64,000 nucleotides of DNA from positions 14,805,501 to 14,869,500 of the forward strand of contig BSBM01000779.1 in the NCBI GenBank assembly GCA_027924585.1. The letters run 5' to 3'. This document shows, one piece after another, positions 36,887-49,843 of the stretch. Under the pieces are notes generated by a model that searched no databases, had not been told where the DNA came from, and worked only from the letters and a program-made list of their open reading frames with translations. Numbering within the stretch: the stretch's first letter is position 1; each line of letters opens with the position of its first letter. The DNA is from Larix kaempferi (Eukaryota > Streptophyta > Pinopsida > Pinales > Pinaceae). Made by a program: the position numbers and the translations under genes.

Positions 36887-37556
36887 GAATATCCTCATCA
36901 ATGTGAGGAATATCATCCCTCTCATTGAGATTATCATCACCAAAATTAGTAGAATAATGAGTATCTGCATCAGTATCAAGTTTATCACTTGAGGTTAAAT
37001 CAACATCATTAGCGGGTTCATCCTCCCCAAAATCATCATCTGTCCCATTAAAATCCTCGCTTGGAGGGAAATCATCATAAATGCCATCAAAATAATTGAT
37101 TGGAGGAAAATAAACTTCATCATTATTGGCGCCTTCTTCCTCACCAGAATCATCACCTGTCCCTTTAAAATCCTCGATTGGAGGAAAATCATCATCAGTG
37201 CCATCAAAATCCTCGCTTGAAGAAAAATCATTATCGATTCCATCAGAATCATCGCTAAGAGGAAATTCATCTTCACCATTATTGGTTCCCTCATCCTCAC
37301 CAACTTCATCATCCGTCCCATTAAAATCCTCGCTCGGAGGAATATCATCATTGCTACCATTAAAATCCATGCTTGGACGAAAATTTTCTTTGCTACCACC
37401 ATAATCCTCGCTTGAAGGAAAATCATATCCACTATTATTGGTGCCTTCATCCTCACCAAAATCATCATTTGTCCCATTAAAATCCCGAGTGATTCCATGA
37501 AGATGGGTAACTCTTTTTGGCCAAATATGGCGATGAAAAACAAAAAATTTACCCAT
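36884..37556 (-). pseudogene. DUF7869-type gene, 5' exon with 13-residue acidic repeats
   Basis: The ATG at 37556 opens a frame of over 220 codons built on a 13-residue (39-bp) repeat of the form [S/P]EDFNGTDDDFPP, with higher-order units of four and three repeats each carrying GEDEGTNN. The frame runs straight into the CACTA end after DEDIHS. Joined to the far flank at 4823, it continues in frame as NEYDLMVHET, then a TAA. So this is the acidic N-terminal part of the gene whose body is at 2120-4823. Confidence 0.7.
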
Positions 37557-38317
37557 GTATTAAATTGAAGCCCTCAAAACTCATATGTGCCACATTAATT
37601 TTGACATGCGGTTGAAAACTGAAATGTAGAGAATTATGTTGGCTTTCCAATGATATTTTTTTCAAAATATACTAATGTCATTTATCATGTCAAATTTTCA
37701 TTTAATGAAACGTGTGTACTTAAAAATTTGAAGAACAATTAACAAGTGGTTTGTGTGTGTGCACAATAATTTAATGTTAAAGTAATAATTTAAAAAAATG
37801 AAATATGTAAACATGATCTAGACAAAATGTACTAGTGATTACATATTTTTATTTTTATTTTTCTCGAAAAATTATATTTATTATTATTTTTCGAAACTGA
37901 CCAATGAATATTTCAGTCGCATTTTGCACACACATGTGTGTGTGCACCAAATATTTTGATTGTTTACATAATTTGCAAAACTAAAAATACCATTTTGAAG
38001 AGGACGCACTTATCTAGTACTTGTGTATTTTTTCAAAATTTTTGGATGTGTATTTTGAATGTTGTTGATTTATCTTTGAGCTCAATTGAAGTTGTTGGCA
38101 GGGATTTTTAGGGAAAGTTTTAGTAGAAATTTAAAAACAAAAGACATACAAAGATAAAAATTTATAAATTTTATGTATATAGATAGAGGATTCATTGACG
38201 AATCCAATGGTATCAAGTCCACCCATTAATGTGCATTGAATGACATAGTTTAATCCTCTGAAAGGCAGACACAACTTTCTTTATCAGTGAAAAGGGCTCT
38301 CGGCATGTTTTTAGGCC

Positions 38318-38436
38318 CTTAATCGAGGTATTTAAAATACCTCGATCAAGAGCTAAATATGACCTCGATCAAGTTTTTTACATAGACCTCGATCGAGTTC
38401 TATTGCTCGATCGAGGGTTTGTAAAATTAGCTCGAT
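38318..38436. repeat. Palindrome cluster CTCGATCGAG, left
   Basis: Six copies, exact or one base off, of the 10-bp palindrome CTCGATCGAG, about 20-25 bp apart, often followed by GTATTT or GTTTG. It matches the cluster at 49637-49843. Confidence 0.85.
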
Positions 38437-39037
38437 CGAGGATTTGTATGTGTAAAAAAAACATAAAAAGGAACCCGAGAAAGGAGCTGGATAATTAATG
38501 TTTCCAACCACCATTCCCTCACACAAATAACAAGAAACCTCTATATAATCACTAAACAATTGATCAATAACACTAGTTTAACTCATTGCTACTTTATTTT
38601 CAATTAGAGCTATGTGAATTTGATGTTGTTCAATTAGAGCTTTGTGATTTTGATGTTGTTCAATTAGAGTTCATTAGACATGTAATATTTCTTTGTAGAC
38701 ATATTTCAAAATTTCATATTAACATATTATTGTTTGTTATAACAATTTGAAGAAATATTTGTTTGTTTTCATTGTAGTTTGATGGGGAGTAAAAGAAAAC
38801 GACAAAGGAAGCATGCTCGTCAACAAAATGACAATGAAGAGAGTGAGAAGAATAGAGAAAGAATGAGACAACAAAGAGCGAGCTTGAGAGAAAAATAAGA
38901 TGCACATTTGGTGCAACAAATTCCAATGGAGGACAACCAAGGTAAATTTTTGAATTACATGCTACATAATTTAAATATTATATTTTATCTTTCTCTAATA
39001 ATTTGTTATATACTAACTATTTTTTTTCATTTTAGTC

Positions 39038-39911
39038 TTATTATATTTTGTTTGTAATAATATTTTTAACAAATTGTTATATAGACTACAAAATTAGTAA
39101 CAATTTTCCAAAATATTTAACTATTTCATAATTTAATTTATTTACTATTTATTTGTAGTGATATTCTTATTTATTTCATCTCTTTGTTATTTATATTCCA
39201 AATTTTGCAACAATTTTCATGTTAAATGAATAATTTTCAAGTGGCTAACACATGTTATTATATTTTGTTTGTAAAAATATTTTTAACAAATTGTTATATA
39301 GACTACAAAATTAGTAACAATTTTCCAAAATATTTAACTATTTCATAATTTAATTTATTTACTATTTATTTGTAGTGATATTCTTATTTATTTCATCTCT
39401 TTGTTATTTATATTTCAAATTTTGCAACAATTTTCATGTTAAATGAATAATTTTCAAGTGGCTAACACATGTTATTATATTTTGTTTGTAATAATATTTT
39501 TAACAAATTGTTATATAAACTACAAAATTAGTAACAATTTTCCAAAATATTTAACTATTTCATAATTTAATTTATTTACTATTTATTTGTAGTGATATTC
39601 TTATTTATTTCATCTCTTTGTTATTTATATTTCAAATTTTGCAACAATTTTCATGTTAAATGAATAATTTTCAAGTGGCTAACACATGTTATTATATTTT
39701 GTTTGTAATAATATTTTTAACAAATTGTTATATAGACTACAAAATTAGTAACAATTTTCCAAAATATTTAACTATTTCATAATTTAATTTATTTACTATT
39801 TATTTGTAGTGATATTCTTATTTATTTCATCTCTTTGTTATTTATATTTCAAATTTTGCAACAATTTTCATGTTAAATGAATAATTTTCAAGTGGCTAAC
39901 ACATGTTATTA
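39038..39911. repeat. 217-bp tandem array, four copies
   Basis: The marker TTGTTATATAGACTACAAAA starts at 39074, 39291, 39508 (one base changed) and 39725: exactly 217 bp each time, with very few differences between copies. The unit is over 75% A+T. A diverged fifth copy lies at about 40160-40420. A related roughly 120-bp unit (CAATTTTCAAAT.AAATGTACAC) repeats at 39912-40130 and 40414-40630. Confidence 0.95.
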
Positions 39912-41512
39912 GAATAATTTTCAAATGAAATGTACATTTGGATTCTATTTTCATGTTAAAATGTACATATTTTTAACTATTTTCAAATTTATAAGTTACT
40001 AACAATTTTCAATGTTATTGGAACAATTTTCAAAATAAATATACACTTGGACCCTATTTTCAACTTAAAATGTACATATTTAACTATTTTCAAATTTTTA
40101 AGCTACTAACAATTTCAAGTTAAATTTAATTTCAATTCTTGTTTTGTTATTTGTTAAAAAAATATTTGCACAATTTGTTATTTAGACTTCAAAATTAGTA
40201 ACAATTTTTCAAAAAAATTAACTATTTCATAATCTAATTTTTTTATTATTTATTTGTAATGAATATTCTTATTTATTTCATATCTTTGTTATTTATATTT
40301 AATATTTATTTCATATCTTTGTTATTTATATTTAATAACTTTGTTATTTATATTTCAAAATTTGTAACAATTTTCATGTTAAATGAATATTTTTCAAGTG
40401 GCTAACAAATGTTATTGGAACAATTTTCAAATGAAATGTACACTTGGATTCTATTTTCAAGTTAAAACATGTACATATTTAACTATTTCAAATTTCTAAG
40501 TTGCTAACAATTTTCAATGTTATTGGAACAATTTTCAAATTAAATGTACACTTGGACCCTATTTTCAACTTAAAATGTACATATTTAACTATTTTCAAAT
40601 TTCTAATTTATTAACAATTTCAAGTTAAATTTAATTTGAGCTCCAAGCCTCAACATGTGTTGATTGAAATAACTATCAATGTCTAATTTTAACTCAGTCC
40701 TTGTTTTATTTGAAATGAACATTGTGATAGTTACATGTATTAAAGTTAGAAAATTCAATTTGAAAACAAAAGAAATGAATAGTTAAGTAATACAGGTAAA
40801 ATTCAATGGCAACAAATAAAATGAACATTGTGATAATTATGTAGTAGTTGGAAAATTTAATTATGTTGTTTTTAATGTATTTTCAATTCATGTACACCAA
40901 TTTTTTCTATGCATAAATGTAAGGATAAGTTTTACATATCTTTTTTTTCTTATAATGATTATATATTTTATTTATATTTCAAAATTTGTAACGGTTTTCA
41001 AGTTAAATGGATGGTTATGCAATAGTTGGAATATTCAATTCACACGCAATTTTCAATTTGTTAATTTCCACATCAAATACCAAGTTACTAACAATTTTAA
41101 AGTTCAATGTACAACTATCACGTTATTAATAACTATCAAGTTAAACATACATAATTGATTTTCAAACTTTACTAACAATTCTCAATCTAAATGTACAATT
41201 TCAAGTAACTACGTACATATTTTTTTTCTTGAATTTAAGTCACAAACGATTTTCTTGTTTTTAATTTATTTTCAATACTTGTACCAACTTTTTCAAGTTA
41301 AATGTACATATTTATTTATTTTGAATTCAAGTTCCAAACAATTAAATCTTGTTTTAAAAGTATTTTCAATTCTTGTACCAATTATGCATTTCAAAACACT
41401 TCAATTTGGTACTTTAAAATTAATCGATCCTTGCATAGTGCATTTCTGATTGAAATTCTCTTCACATGAATTTTGATTATGTAGGGAGAGATTATAGTCA
41501 TCACATGACACC

Positions 41513-44287
41513 TTGCCCTCTCACATTTCTAGTATAATTGGGAGTTGCAGTGGGGTTGGAAGGGGTGGAAATTGTCTTGAGAATTGTGCAGTTGTTTCTG
41601 CACGAGAAGAGATTGGGAACTCGATCCCTAGTCAGATATTTAGAGAGAATATCAGTAACATAATTGAGTCATATTTTGAACAACATTCAACGATGGCACA
41701 AGCTCAAATCCTACATGGGTTGATAAAACACAAAAATTGAAACGTGCCACAAATTTGTTGGGTTTTCAAGATGCTAAAACAAAAAAGACATGTGAGAATG
41801 CAATAGAAAATGTAAGAAATGCATTATTTTCGTTTGGAAAATCAAGAAATAATGATATCTGAGCTGCTCGTAGGGAAATTAAAACGGTTGTCGTGGCACA
41901 AAGCACTTCAAGAAATTGAATGGTATCAACAATGACATCATTGGTCAAAGTTTCAAAAAGAACATTGTTCAAATATACTAAATTCTGGGTCTGAATAGAT
42001 GAAAATGATGAAGTTGCTTGTTGGGATCTTATTTGTAGGGAATCCTATCGAGGCATGATGGCAGCTGGCATTAGAGAGAAGGTGATAGAGTTTTGGGATA
42101 TCTATTCTTGTGTTATTCTAGATCAAAAGCATGTCCTATGACAATGTTTATCTAAAGGCATTTATCAGGAGCACTGTAAGCATGTGATGGAGATGACAGG
42201 AGTTTCACTTTACGAGGAATTCCAAGAACCCAATCCTTATGTTCAAATATCATTTAGCATGTTCAACAAATTGAAACCGTGGTATATTAGGCCGAATCTG
42301 ATTCGTGACACTTGTTGTTGTCGGTACCACGTTGAATTTCAACTATACTATGACACATTTCTGTATTTTTGCAAAAGGTAGTAGAACGACGAACTAGCTC
42401 TTCACACAGTGCAAGATTTTATTTGTATGATACTATGCAACAGGAATCATGAACAAGTTTTTTTCAATAAGAGGTGTGTAGGTGGGAGAAGATGCCCTGG
42501 ATGCAATGATTTGACATTGTTCCATAGGAAATTTCCTATCGATCCAACACACCATGGATTGTCAAATATCATAGTTATGTGGAAGAGGCACGAGTATGTC
42601 TCCATGAACCCATCATCTTCTTCATTTGTTCCATCTAAGTAGATCGACTTGCTCGAGGATGAGATTCATGTTTTAGATTTCATAGAGAAGTTTCAAAGTT
42701 AGATTTATAAATACATAAAGCACTCCCATAGGTCCAGGTGGAAAGCTTCAGAATTCAAACATTCTCGTGGGGTATTTGAGCCGGGCATAATCTTATCAGT
42801 GGTAGACTTTGCTGAGAACTACACATTTTCTCCTCAGAGAGAGATATAGAGTTAGTACTATCACTCCGACCAGGTGTCTATATTCATACATGTATTTTAC
42901 AGACATGCTCAGGAAAGCATTGATGGTAGGGATATCACTCCTCAGTCAGGTGAAGTGATCAAGGAATACCATTTTATGTCAGTGATGATCGTGAGCATGG
43001 CACATTGTTCATGCAACACTGCTTTGGGTTGATTTATGATTCATTCAAGAAAGGAGGCATATCATTTACTGAACACTGGATTTGGTCAGATGGGTGTGTA
43101 GAGCAATTCAAATCGGAAAGCTCATTTATTGGTTGAGTCACATTCACAAAGAGACAGGAATCTGACACAACTGGATCTTTTTTGAAATAGGGCATGGAAA
43201 GAGTGAACATGATGGCACAAGTGCATGTGTGAAATGAGCACTTCGGAGGTACCAGATGAGTCATGGTGCAACCCGACTCAAATGATCCACGGAAGTAGTT
43301 GATTGGTGCACAAGTCATTTGGGACATCAAGGTCGCGAACAAGTAAGGCCGGTGTGCAGGTAATAAACTCCAAACTCAATTAATAAGCTAATAAAATTCA
43401 ATATCATCATTTACAAAAGAACACATACTCAATAGGAATTTATATATGACAAATTGAATTCCATGCAGGTTCTTTTGGGATGTTTCCCTTGGTGATGTGA
43501 ATAGATCAATGCCATGGTATTGTGAGACCATACCTGGTACAAGGGAATTACATTCTATTCAAAGTAAATACATGGGTGACATATTTTCCATTGAAATGAA
43601 GAAGTATGCTTGTTTTTGTGATTTTTGCATTGATGCAAATGGATGCGGGCTTCATCACTGTGAAAATGATGTATATGTAAAACCATGGAAATATGTCCCT
43701 CTTAATCCAAAGGGCCCACCTCCAATTCCAACATGGCAAGAGATGCACACTAATGAGGCAATGGTATCATTAGATCATGATCGAGTTTCTGATATGGTTA
43801 GGGAAGGTACAAGAGACTTCATTAAGTTAATTAGTTCAATATATATTACACATATACAAATGTTGTAGAAATGCACTTAGAGAATTTGAATAATATTTGT
43901 AATGTATCTCGCAGGTGATGTATTCGTTGTCATTGCACCCCCCCACAACCAAGAAAATGTGGCATATTATTTGATGCAATGCACACAAACAAAAAGCAGG
44001 TTGGTGCGACCCTATCAAGATGGAGACTTCACATATCAAATTGGAGACTTGGTTCTAATGGGACACTTTTTTGAAAAAATAAAAAAACAAGGTGCTCATA
44101 TTATTTACAAAGATTTTATGCCTGAAATATATCATGCCAATACAGTCATTTGGTGGTGGCAGCTCGAATACATCTAATAGAAATCAAGGTGAAGAGAGGT
44201 GAGCCAAAGATATGGAAGATAACAGAAGCTGACCATGATCGTATTATGGAGACTTGCATTCCTATAACCCATTGTCAAGATGAATGA
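41513..44287 (+). pseudogene. Transposase-like gene of an unassigned DNA transposon
   Basis: A long decayed gene. Segments in order: start at 41513; one-base shift near 41738; YRGMMAAGIREKVIEFWD; KPWYIRPNLIRDTCCCRYHVEF (about 42270-42345); a Cys-rich patch, CVGGRRCPGC; then VVDFAENYTFSPQREI (about 42800). WSDGCVEQFKS follows, then FFEIGHGKSEHDGTSACVK (about 43180-43240). An intron follows (donor 43360, acceptor near 43469). The last part has WDVSLGDVNRSMPWYCETIP, CFCDFCID and, after a further break near 43890-43915, VFVVIAPPHNQENVAYYLM, ending TGA at 44287. The spaced Asp motifs (DFAENY, SDG, HGK..HDG) suggest an RNase H-like nuclease, but I cannot name a family. At least six TGA stops and three frameshifts. 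Confidence 0.55.
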
Positions 44288-45544
44288 GTTACATGTATGC
44301 CACTTGCATCATTGACATAGTTGTCATGTTGTCTTGTTGAATAGTTTTTTGGAGATTTTTGTGGAGGTTGTTTTATAAATGTATTTTTGTAGATGCTTTA
44401 ATTCCAAGATTAAAAATACTAGATGGGAGGCTTTTGTGAAAATTGGGTCATGGTGCTCCAATGTGAATACACTTGAATGTATGGTCAGTTCTCCATGAAC
44501 TTCCTCCATAATAGTTTTATAAATATTTGTTTAGATGCTTTAAAAACAATATTAAAGATCTACTAGATAGTTGAATTGTAATGTGTAGACAACATAATGT
44601 AATTGTAAGTTCAATTTTTAATTTCAAATGTATTCTAATTTTAAATTTTGATTTCAAATACAATTGTAATGTAATTGAGAATTTAAAATACATTTATACA
44701 ATGTAAAATTATAAAATTTAAATATTATATTGTACAATGTATTTTAATTTTAAATTTTGATTTCAAATGCAATTGCAATGTAATTGACATTGAACTTTTA
44801 AATTGTAACAACACATTGAATTTTCAATTGAAATTACACATTCAATTTGAAATTTTAATTTTAAATTGTAATTGAATTGGAATGTGTAAATTGTAATTGA
44901 ATTGTAATGTGTAGACAACATAATGTAATTGTAATTTCAATTTTTAATTTCAAATGTATTCTAATTTTAAATTTTGATTTCATTTATGCAATTGTAATGT
45001 AGTTGAAATTGAGCTTTTAAATTGTAATTGAATTGGAATTGAAATTACACATTAAATTTGAAATTTTATATTGTAATTGAATTGGAATTGTAGTTTCAAT
45101 TGTAAATTGTAATGTACGTATCCAATTCTAAATTTTTGATTTGCAACTGTAATGTAGTCGAAATTGAAATTTTAAATTGAACGAAATTGTAACTACACAT
45201 CGAGATTGAACTTTTATATTGTAATCACTGTACATTAAATTTCCATTTGAAATGACAAAACATAAATTTGTAACTGTAATAACTATATCCATATGTAATA
45301 TAAAAAACAATCGATTTCCAATCAGATACAAAATACATATGAATACATCAATGTGATAAAATATACAAAATATGTAACAAAATATCCAAAAGTCCATATC
45401 CAAAGTCCATATATGATAAAATTCCATGTATAAATGATAGAAATCCATATCCAAAACATGAAAACGTATACATAGATCATCCAAAACATGAAAATATATC
45501 AAATATGAAAATATCCAAAACATGGAAATGTATACATCATCAAC
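44288..45544. repeat. AATTGTAA/TTGAAATT low-complexity tract
   Basis: From about 44560 to 45250 the sequence is a loose array of AATTGTAATTGAA-like words, over 80% A+T. No coding. It separates the two convergent genes. Confidence 0.8.
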
Positions 45545-47545
45545 TCATTGGCCACTACCCGCATGAGGCCCTTGATCAACCATGTGACTGCCTTCATTTG
45601 TAGTAGACCGATGCTGGTCCTGAGTCGGTAAAATATGAAAGAAGGCCTCGATCTCCGTCGAGTCAAAGGTGATATCTGGCATCTAGGTAGGAATATGGGT
45701 AGATGGCCCTTCATCAGGACCACATGGTCGACCTGCATCCTAATCATTTGAGAAAGTCATTGCAGCATCGACACTCGGATGTAGCGATGCCTGTGTAAGA
45801 TGCTATTACATGTAATAAGTTAGATTTATTAAAAAATAAAACTAAAACATAATTTAAGTTATAATTCAAAAATTGAAACATAAAGTACAAAAATAAATTA
45901 CTAAATGTGATTAAATAATGAATTGGAACATAAATTAAAACTCACCTCTGTGTCTAGACCTGGCTGGTCAAGACCTTTGCGGTCCTCATGTCTATCATCA
46001 TGAGCAATGCCCTTTCCTTTTCCATGTACAATTTGAAATTCATTTGAAGTTAGGATATCAAACATAAAATCTTGAAAATTAAGAAATAAAACATAAATAA
46101 TTTAAACTGAGAAATAATAAACACAAATTAAATTGGAACATAAATTATAGCTTGCCTCGACTACTATCGTCTGCGGGTTGGGACGAGCGGATGGACCAAC
46201 CGATGGCTCACTACCAAAGAGTTGATCCATGCATGTGGTCCCTTGCATGGAGAAATAGAATACGACTCCCTTAAGTATTATTGACCATTCATTTTACGAC
46301 ATATAATATGATGTAACATGAAAACATATATACATAATTGTACAAAAGTATACCTATCCTAGAGCGACGTATCTACCATAAAACCGAAAGTATACATCTC
46401 GGGTTAACTGAGCATACCCCTGTATGGCCTCGCCATCCAAAATACTGAGCACGTCATAATTGACCCACTCTATCTCTGGCTGTGCAGGCGGAGGGGGTGG
46501 TCTAGATGTCTCTCCAAGCATAACAACAACAACACTGCCCATGGTAGTGAACAACGACTCTACAATGCCATGTCTAACCTCTGTAGCAATCTGGGATGAC
46601 TGTGCCATGTCGGTCGACCTGATAAACGTCCTATCTGGAATTGGTACCAACCTCGAAGGGGGTGGCACGAAGGCAAGGTCTCTATGAGCTCCAGGACATT
46701 GGTAGGAGCGTCCCCTATCAACCCCAAAGAACTCAGACCATGTGCTGGTGTAATCTGGGTGCATATCCAAAACAAACTCTGTATAAATATGTTTGGCAAA
46801 GTACAATGGGACCTGGTCATGGTTGGAGAACATGCCCCATGCTCCGACGAATCTATCATATACATATGGTGCAACATCCTCCAACTTAAAATCCTTGAGT
46901 CTAAGCGATTGACCGACAGGGTGGTCATGAGGGATGTGGAACAAAGTACCCTTGATGTCATGCCCTTTTATGGTGACTTTGACATCCTCCCATTTGTGGG
47001 GCCTCATGACATCCTATATCCTCCTCTGGCATGCAAAATTCCAAATGTCACTAAGAGGTCCCACCCTCTTGTAGAGGACCTGCATGTCATCCATTGCTGA
47101 TAACATCATGAATAACGATCATCAGGTGGGAGAATCCTCCCTCAATGTGTAGACACATGAGTGCACCCACTCTCGCTGGGTAGTGATATAAGTGAGAGTG
47201 GTGCGTGCGACCTCATCGTCGTACAATCCCCCTGATGGGCCTGTGATCCAAACCAAAACACAAATGTTACTAAAAATATATATTATAACTTGTAACTAAA
47301 ATTCAATGCATTATATATTAAGAAATTACTGCAAATGTTTCTAACAAAAAATATGCACCTGATTCACTTGTGTCTTGCCGCACATCCCCCACCTGGCGAT
47401 CAAGATGTATGTCATCGATATGAATCGACACACTATCTCTCCTGTTGTTGCCACCAGTGGAAACCATCCCTAGCGTTACCTCACTCCTCGGTGAACGGGA
47501 GCGTTGCCGATGGCCGCCCTGTTGGGAGATGTCGGATCCTCTTGT
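45545..47545 (-). pseudogene. Second gene of the unassigned DNA transposon (unknown protein)
   Basis: Five exons by splice signals: about 47545-47359, 47240-46354, 46271-46156 (GC donor), 46070-45946 (HGKGKGIAHDDRHEDRKG) and 45790-45545. The long exon has one frame broken by TGATGA near 47130 and TAG near 47017, otherwise 290 codons long: GLYDDEVARTTLTYITTQRE ... LYKRVGPLSDIWNFACQRR ... VAPYVYDRFVGAWGMFSNHD ... WVNYDVLSILDGEA. It ends in a TAG directly before a GT donor. The last exon ends GPHAGSG then Q, TGA. No family recognised. It converges on the transposase-like gene at 41513-44287, so it may be its partner protein (inference). Not every exon phase agrees. Confidence 0.45.
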
Positions 47546-47579
47546 GATTCACCGAGAATGAAGTGATGAAGTTCTCTCT

Positions 47580-48880
47580 TGAGAACTTTCTGCATCACAT
47601 TTCAATTTCTAATTCTATTTCTATTTCAAATTTCACATTTAAAATTCAAATTTCAAATTCTATTTCAAATTTCACATTTCAAATTGAAATTCAAATTTCA
47701 AATTAAATTCAATTTTAAATTTCGTTTTCAATTTCAAATTCAATTCCAAATTCAATTCCAAATTCAATTTCAATTTCAAACTCAATTTCAATTTCAAATT
47801 TCAATTTCACATTCAATTCCAATGTCAATCGAATTCCAATTTCACATTCAATTCCAATGTCAATTTCAATATCAATTTCATCTTCAATTTTCAATTTCAA
47901 ATTCCAAGTTTCAATTTCACATTCCAAGTTTCCATTTCAATTTGAATTCTAATTACATTTCCAATTCTCAATTTTCATTTCCCATTTCAATTTCAATTTT
48001 TGATTTTCAATTCCAATTTCATTCCAAAATTCAAATTCAATTTCAATATCAATTGCTAATATCAATATCATTTTCAATTTCAATTTCAAATTTCTATTTC
48101 AAATTTACATTTCAACTCTCGTTTCAATTTCCAAATTCAATTTCGATATCATTTTAATTTACAATTTACAATTTTAAATTTAAATTTGAATTTCAATTCC
48201 AATTTCGACTTCGGTTTTCAATCTCAAATTTCAAATCAATTTCAAAATTTCAAATTTGGATTTCAAATTCAATTTCAATTTCCAATTTCGATTTCAAATT
48301 CTAATTCCATTTCCAATTCCTAATTTCCATTTTCAGTTTTCAATTTCAATTTTCAAATTCAATTTCAATATCAATTCACTTTCAATTTGGTTTTCATTTT
48401 CATTTTCAATTTTGAAATTTCAAATTGCAAATGTGATCAGTGAACACCAATATGTAACATGTCAAATTTGATTTTATCCTAAATAATTTGAATGTTTAAA
48501 CTACAAACTTTTAATCAAATGTTCATATTTCAAATTTAATTTAATTTTAAATTTCAATTTTAATTTAATTTAATTTAAAATTTCAATTTCAATTTGAATT
48601 TAAAATTTCAATGTCAATTTCAAAGGATTTCAATTGTTTTTTTTTAATGTTAATAGTTTTTGTTACATGGTTATATGAGATTCTGTTGGAAAAAAACGGA
48701 GAACGCAATATGTATAATTTTTTTTCAATCCTCTTGGCATTCATAGAGGATTGAAAAAAAATGTAAAATTTCAATTTCAATTTAACTTAATTTAAAATTT
48801 CAATTTCAATTTAATTTAATTTAAAATTTCAATGTCAATTTCAAAGGTTTTCAAATGTTTTTATTTATTTTATTTTAATA
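47580..48880. repeat. TTTCAA/TTCAAA low-complexity tract
   Basis: About 1.3 kb of AATTTCAAATTC-type words, with strong pyrimidine/purine asymmetry (few G on the plus strand). It reads as a Phe-Gln repeat in one frame (47579-48157), which is an artefact of the repeat. A block including TTCAATTTAATTTAATTTAA appears at 48550, 48600 and 48790. Confidence 0.9.
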
Positions 48881-49084
48881 GTTTTTGTTAAACTGACAAC
48901 GTAATATGATTAATTTTTTTTCAATCTTGTTGGCATTCTCAAAGGATTAGAAAAAAATGGGAAGCATTTCTGCTTATCAAAACACATTTTAAAATAAAAC
49001 CGGTAGCATTTTATGCAATGAAATGCTATTGGTTGATATAAACAAAAATATTAATAATTTAAAAAAATAAATACAACATAAATT

Positions 49085-49345
49085 TAAAATTTAAAACATA
49101 TTTCACATGGTTTTTGGTTTTTTGTTTTAAATAGTTTTTTTGTTTTCAAATCGTTTTTGGTTTTCAAATGGTTTTTTGTTATTGTTTTGAAATGGTTTTT
49201 TGTTTTGTTTTGTTTTTTCAAATAGTTTTTGGTTTCAATGGTTTTTCTACACAAAAAAATAGTTATTGATTTCAATGGTTTTTCTACACAAAAGAATGGT
49301 TATTGGTTTCAATGGTTTTTCTACACAAAAAATGGTTGTTGGTTT
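49085..49345. repeat. Tandem TTTCAATGGTTTTTCTACAC repeat
   Basis: Three to four copies of a roughly 47-bp unit containing TTTCAATGGTTTTTCTACAC at about 49234, 49273 and 49307, preceded by a looser GGTTTTTTGTTTT tract. Non-coding. Confidence 0.8.
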
Positions 49346-49636
49346 CAATGGTTACATTTATTTGGAAAACAAAAGTGCAACATCCACACAAATTTATAAA
49401 AATAAAATAAAATTTAAATTGTATTAAAAAACAAATGGAAGGTTGGAACCCCACTTACCTGGTGGAGTGGAAGATATGGTTGGGAGCTGGCAGGCAGTGT
49501 GGGGCATGGCGTGTCAGTCCTGTAGAAGCTCGGTCGAGGAGTTGTTGTTCAGTCCTGTAGACGCTCGATCAGGAGGTCATTTTCAAACAGCGTCAGTCGG
49601 CTACCTAGGCCCTGTTTTTATTATTTTTGTTTGTCT

Positions 49637-49843
49637 CAACAACTCAATCGAGGATTATCCAAGCCCTCGATCGAGGGTTTAACCAAGACCTCGATCGAGA
49701 TATTTAAAAACCCTCGATCGAGGTATTTTCAAGCCCTCGATCGAGGTATTTTAAAACCCTCGATCAAGGTTTTTAAACCTCGATCGAGGGCTTGAAAATA
49801 CCTCGATTGAAGGCATGAAAATACCTCGATCGAGGGTTTGAAA
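49637..49843. repeat. Palindrome cluster CTCGATCGAG, right
   Basis: Nine copies, exact or one to two bases off, of CTCGATCGAG at a spacing near 25 bp, with flanks such as CCCTCGATCGAGGTATTTT. Two weaker copies lie at 49528 and 49563. The cluster pairs with the one at 38318-38436 across the two-gene block. Confidence 0.9.

Larger units (their letters stand above)
37557..41512. other. AT-rich region with palindrome cluster and satellite-like arrays; no gene
   Basis: No coding signal. 37.7-38.26 kb resembles 59.2-59.64 kb and is probably a copy of the same old repeat. Six CTCGATCGAG-like sites follow at 38318-38436, then a 217-bp tandem array and its diverged derivatives up to about 40650. Confidence 0.6.

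Noticed and set aside
36995-37543. A 182-codon Met/Ile-rich frame on the minus strand
   Set aside because: It is an out-of-frame shadow of the 39-bp acidic repeat; a 39-bp period keeps all three frames open.
38280-38310. CAGTGAAAAGGGCTCTCGG as a possible left terminal repeat of the second transposon
   Set aside because: No reverse-complement partner was found between 49.4 and 52.2 kb, nor a matching target duplication.
47579-48157. A 192-codon frame of Phe/Gln repeats
   Set aside because: It is a translation of TTTCAA-type low-complexity DNA and has no protein-like composition.
49637-49843. Regularly spaced short repeats resembling a CRISPR array
   Set aside because: The repeat is a 10-bp palindrome with similar, not unique, spacers, in plant DNA; a paired cluster lies 11 kb away. 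Subterminal repeats fit better.
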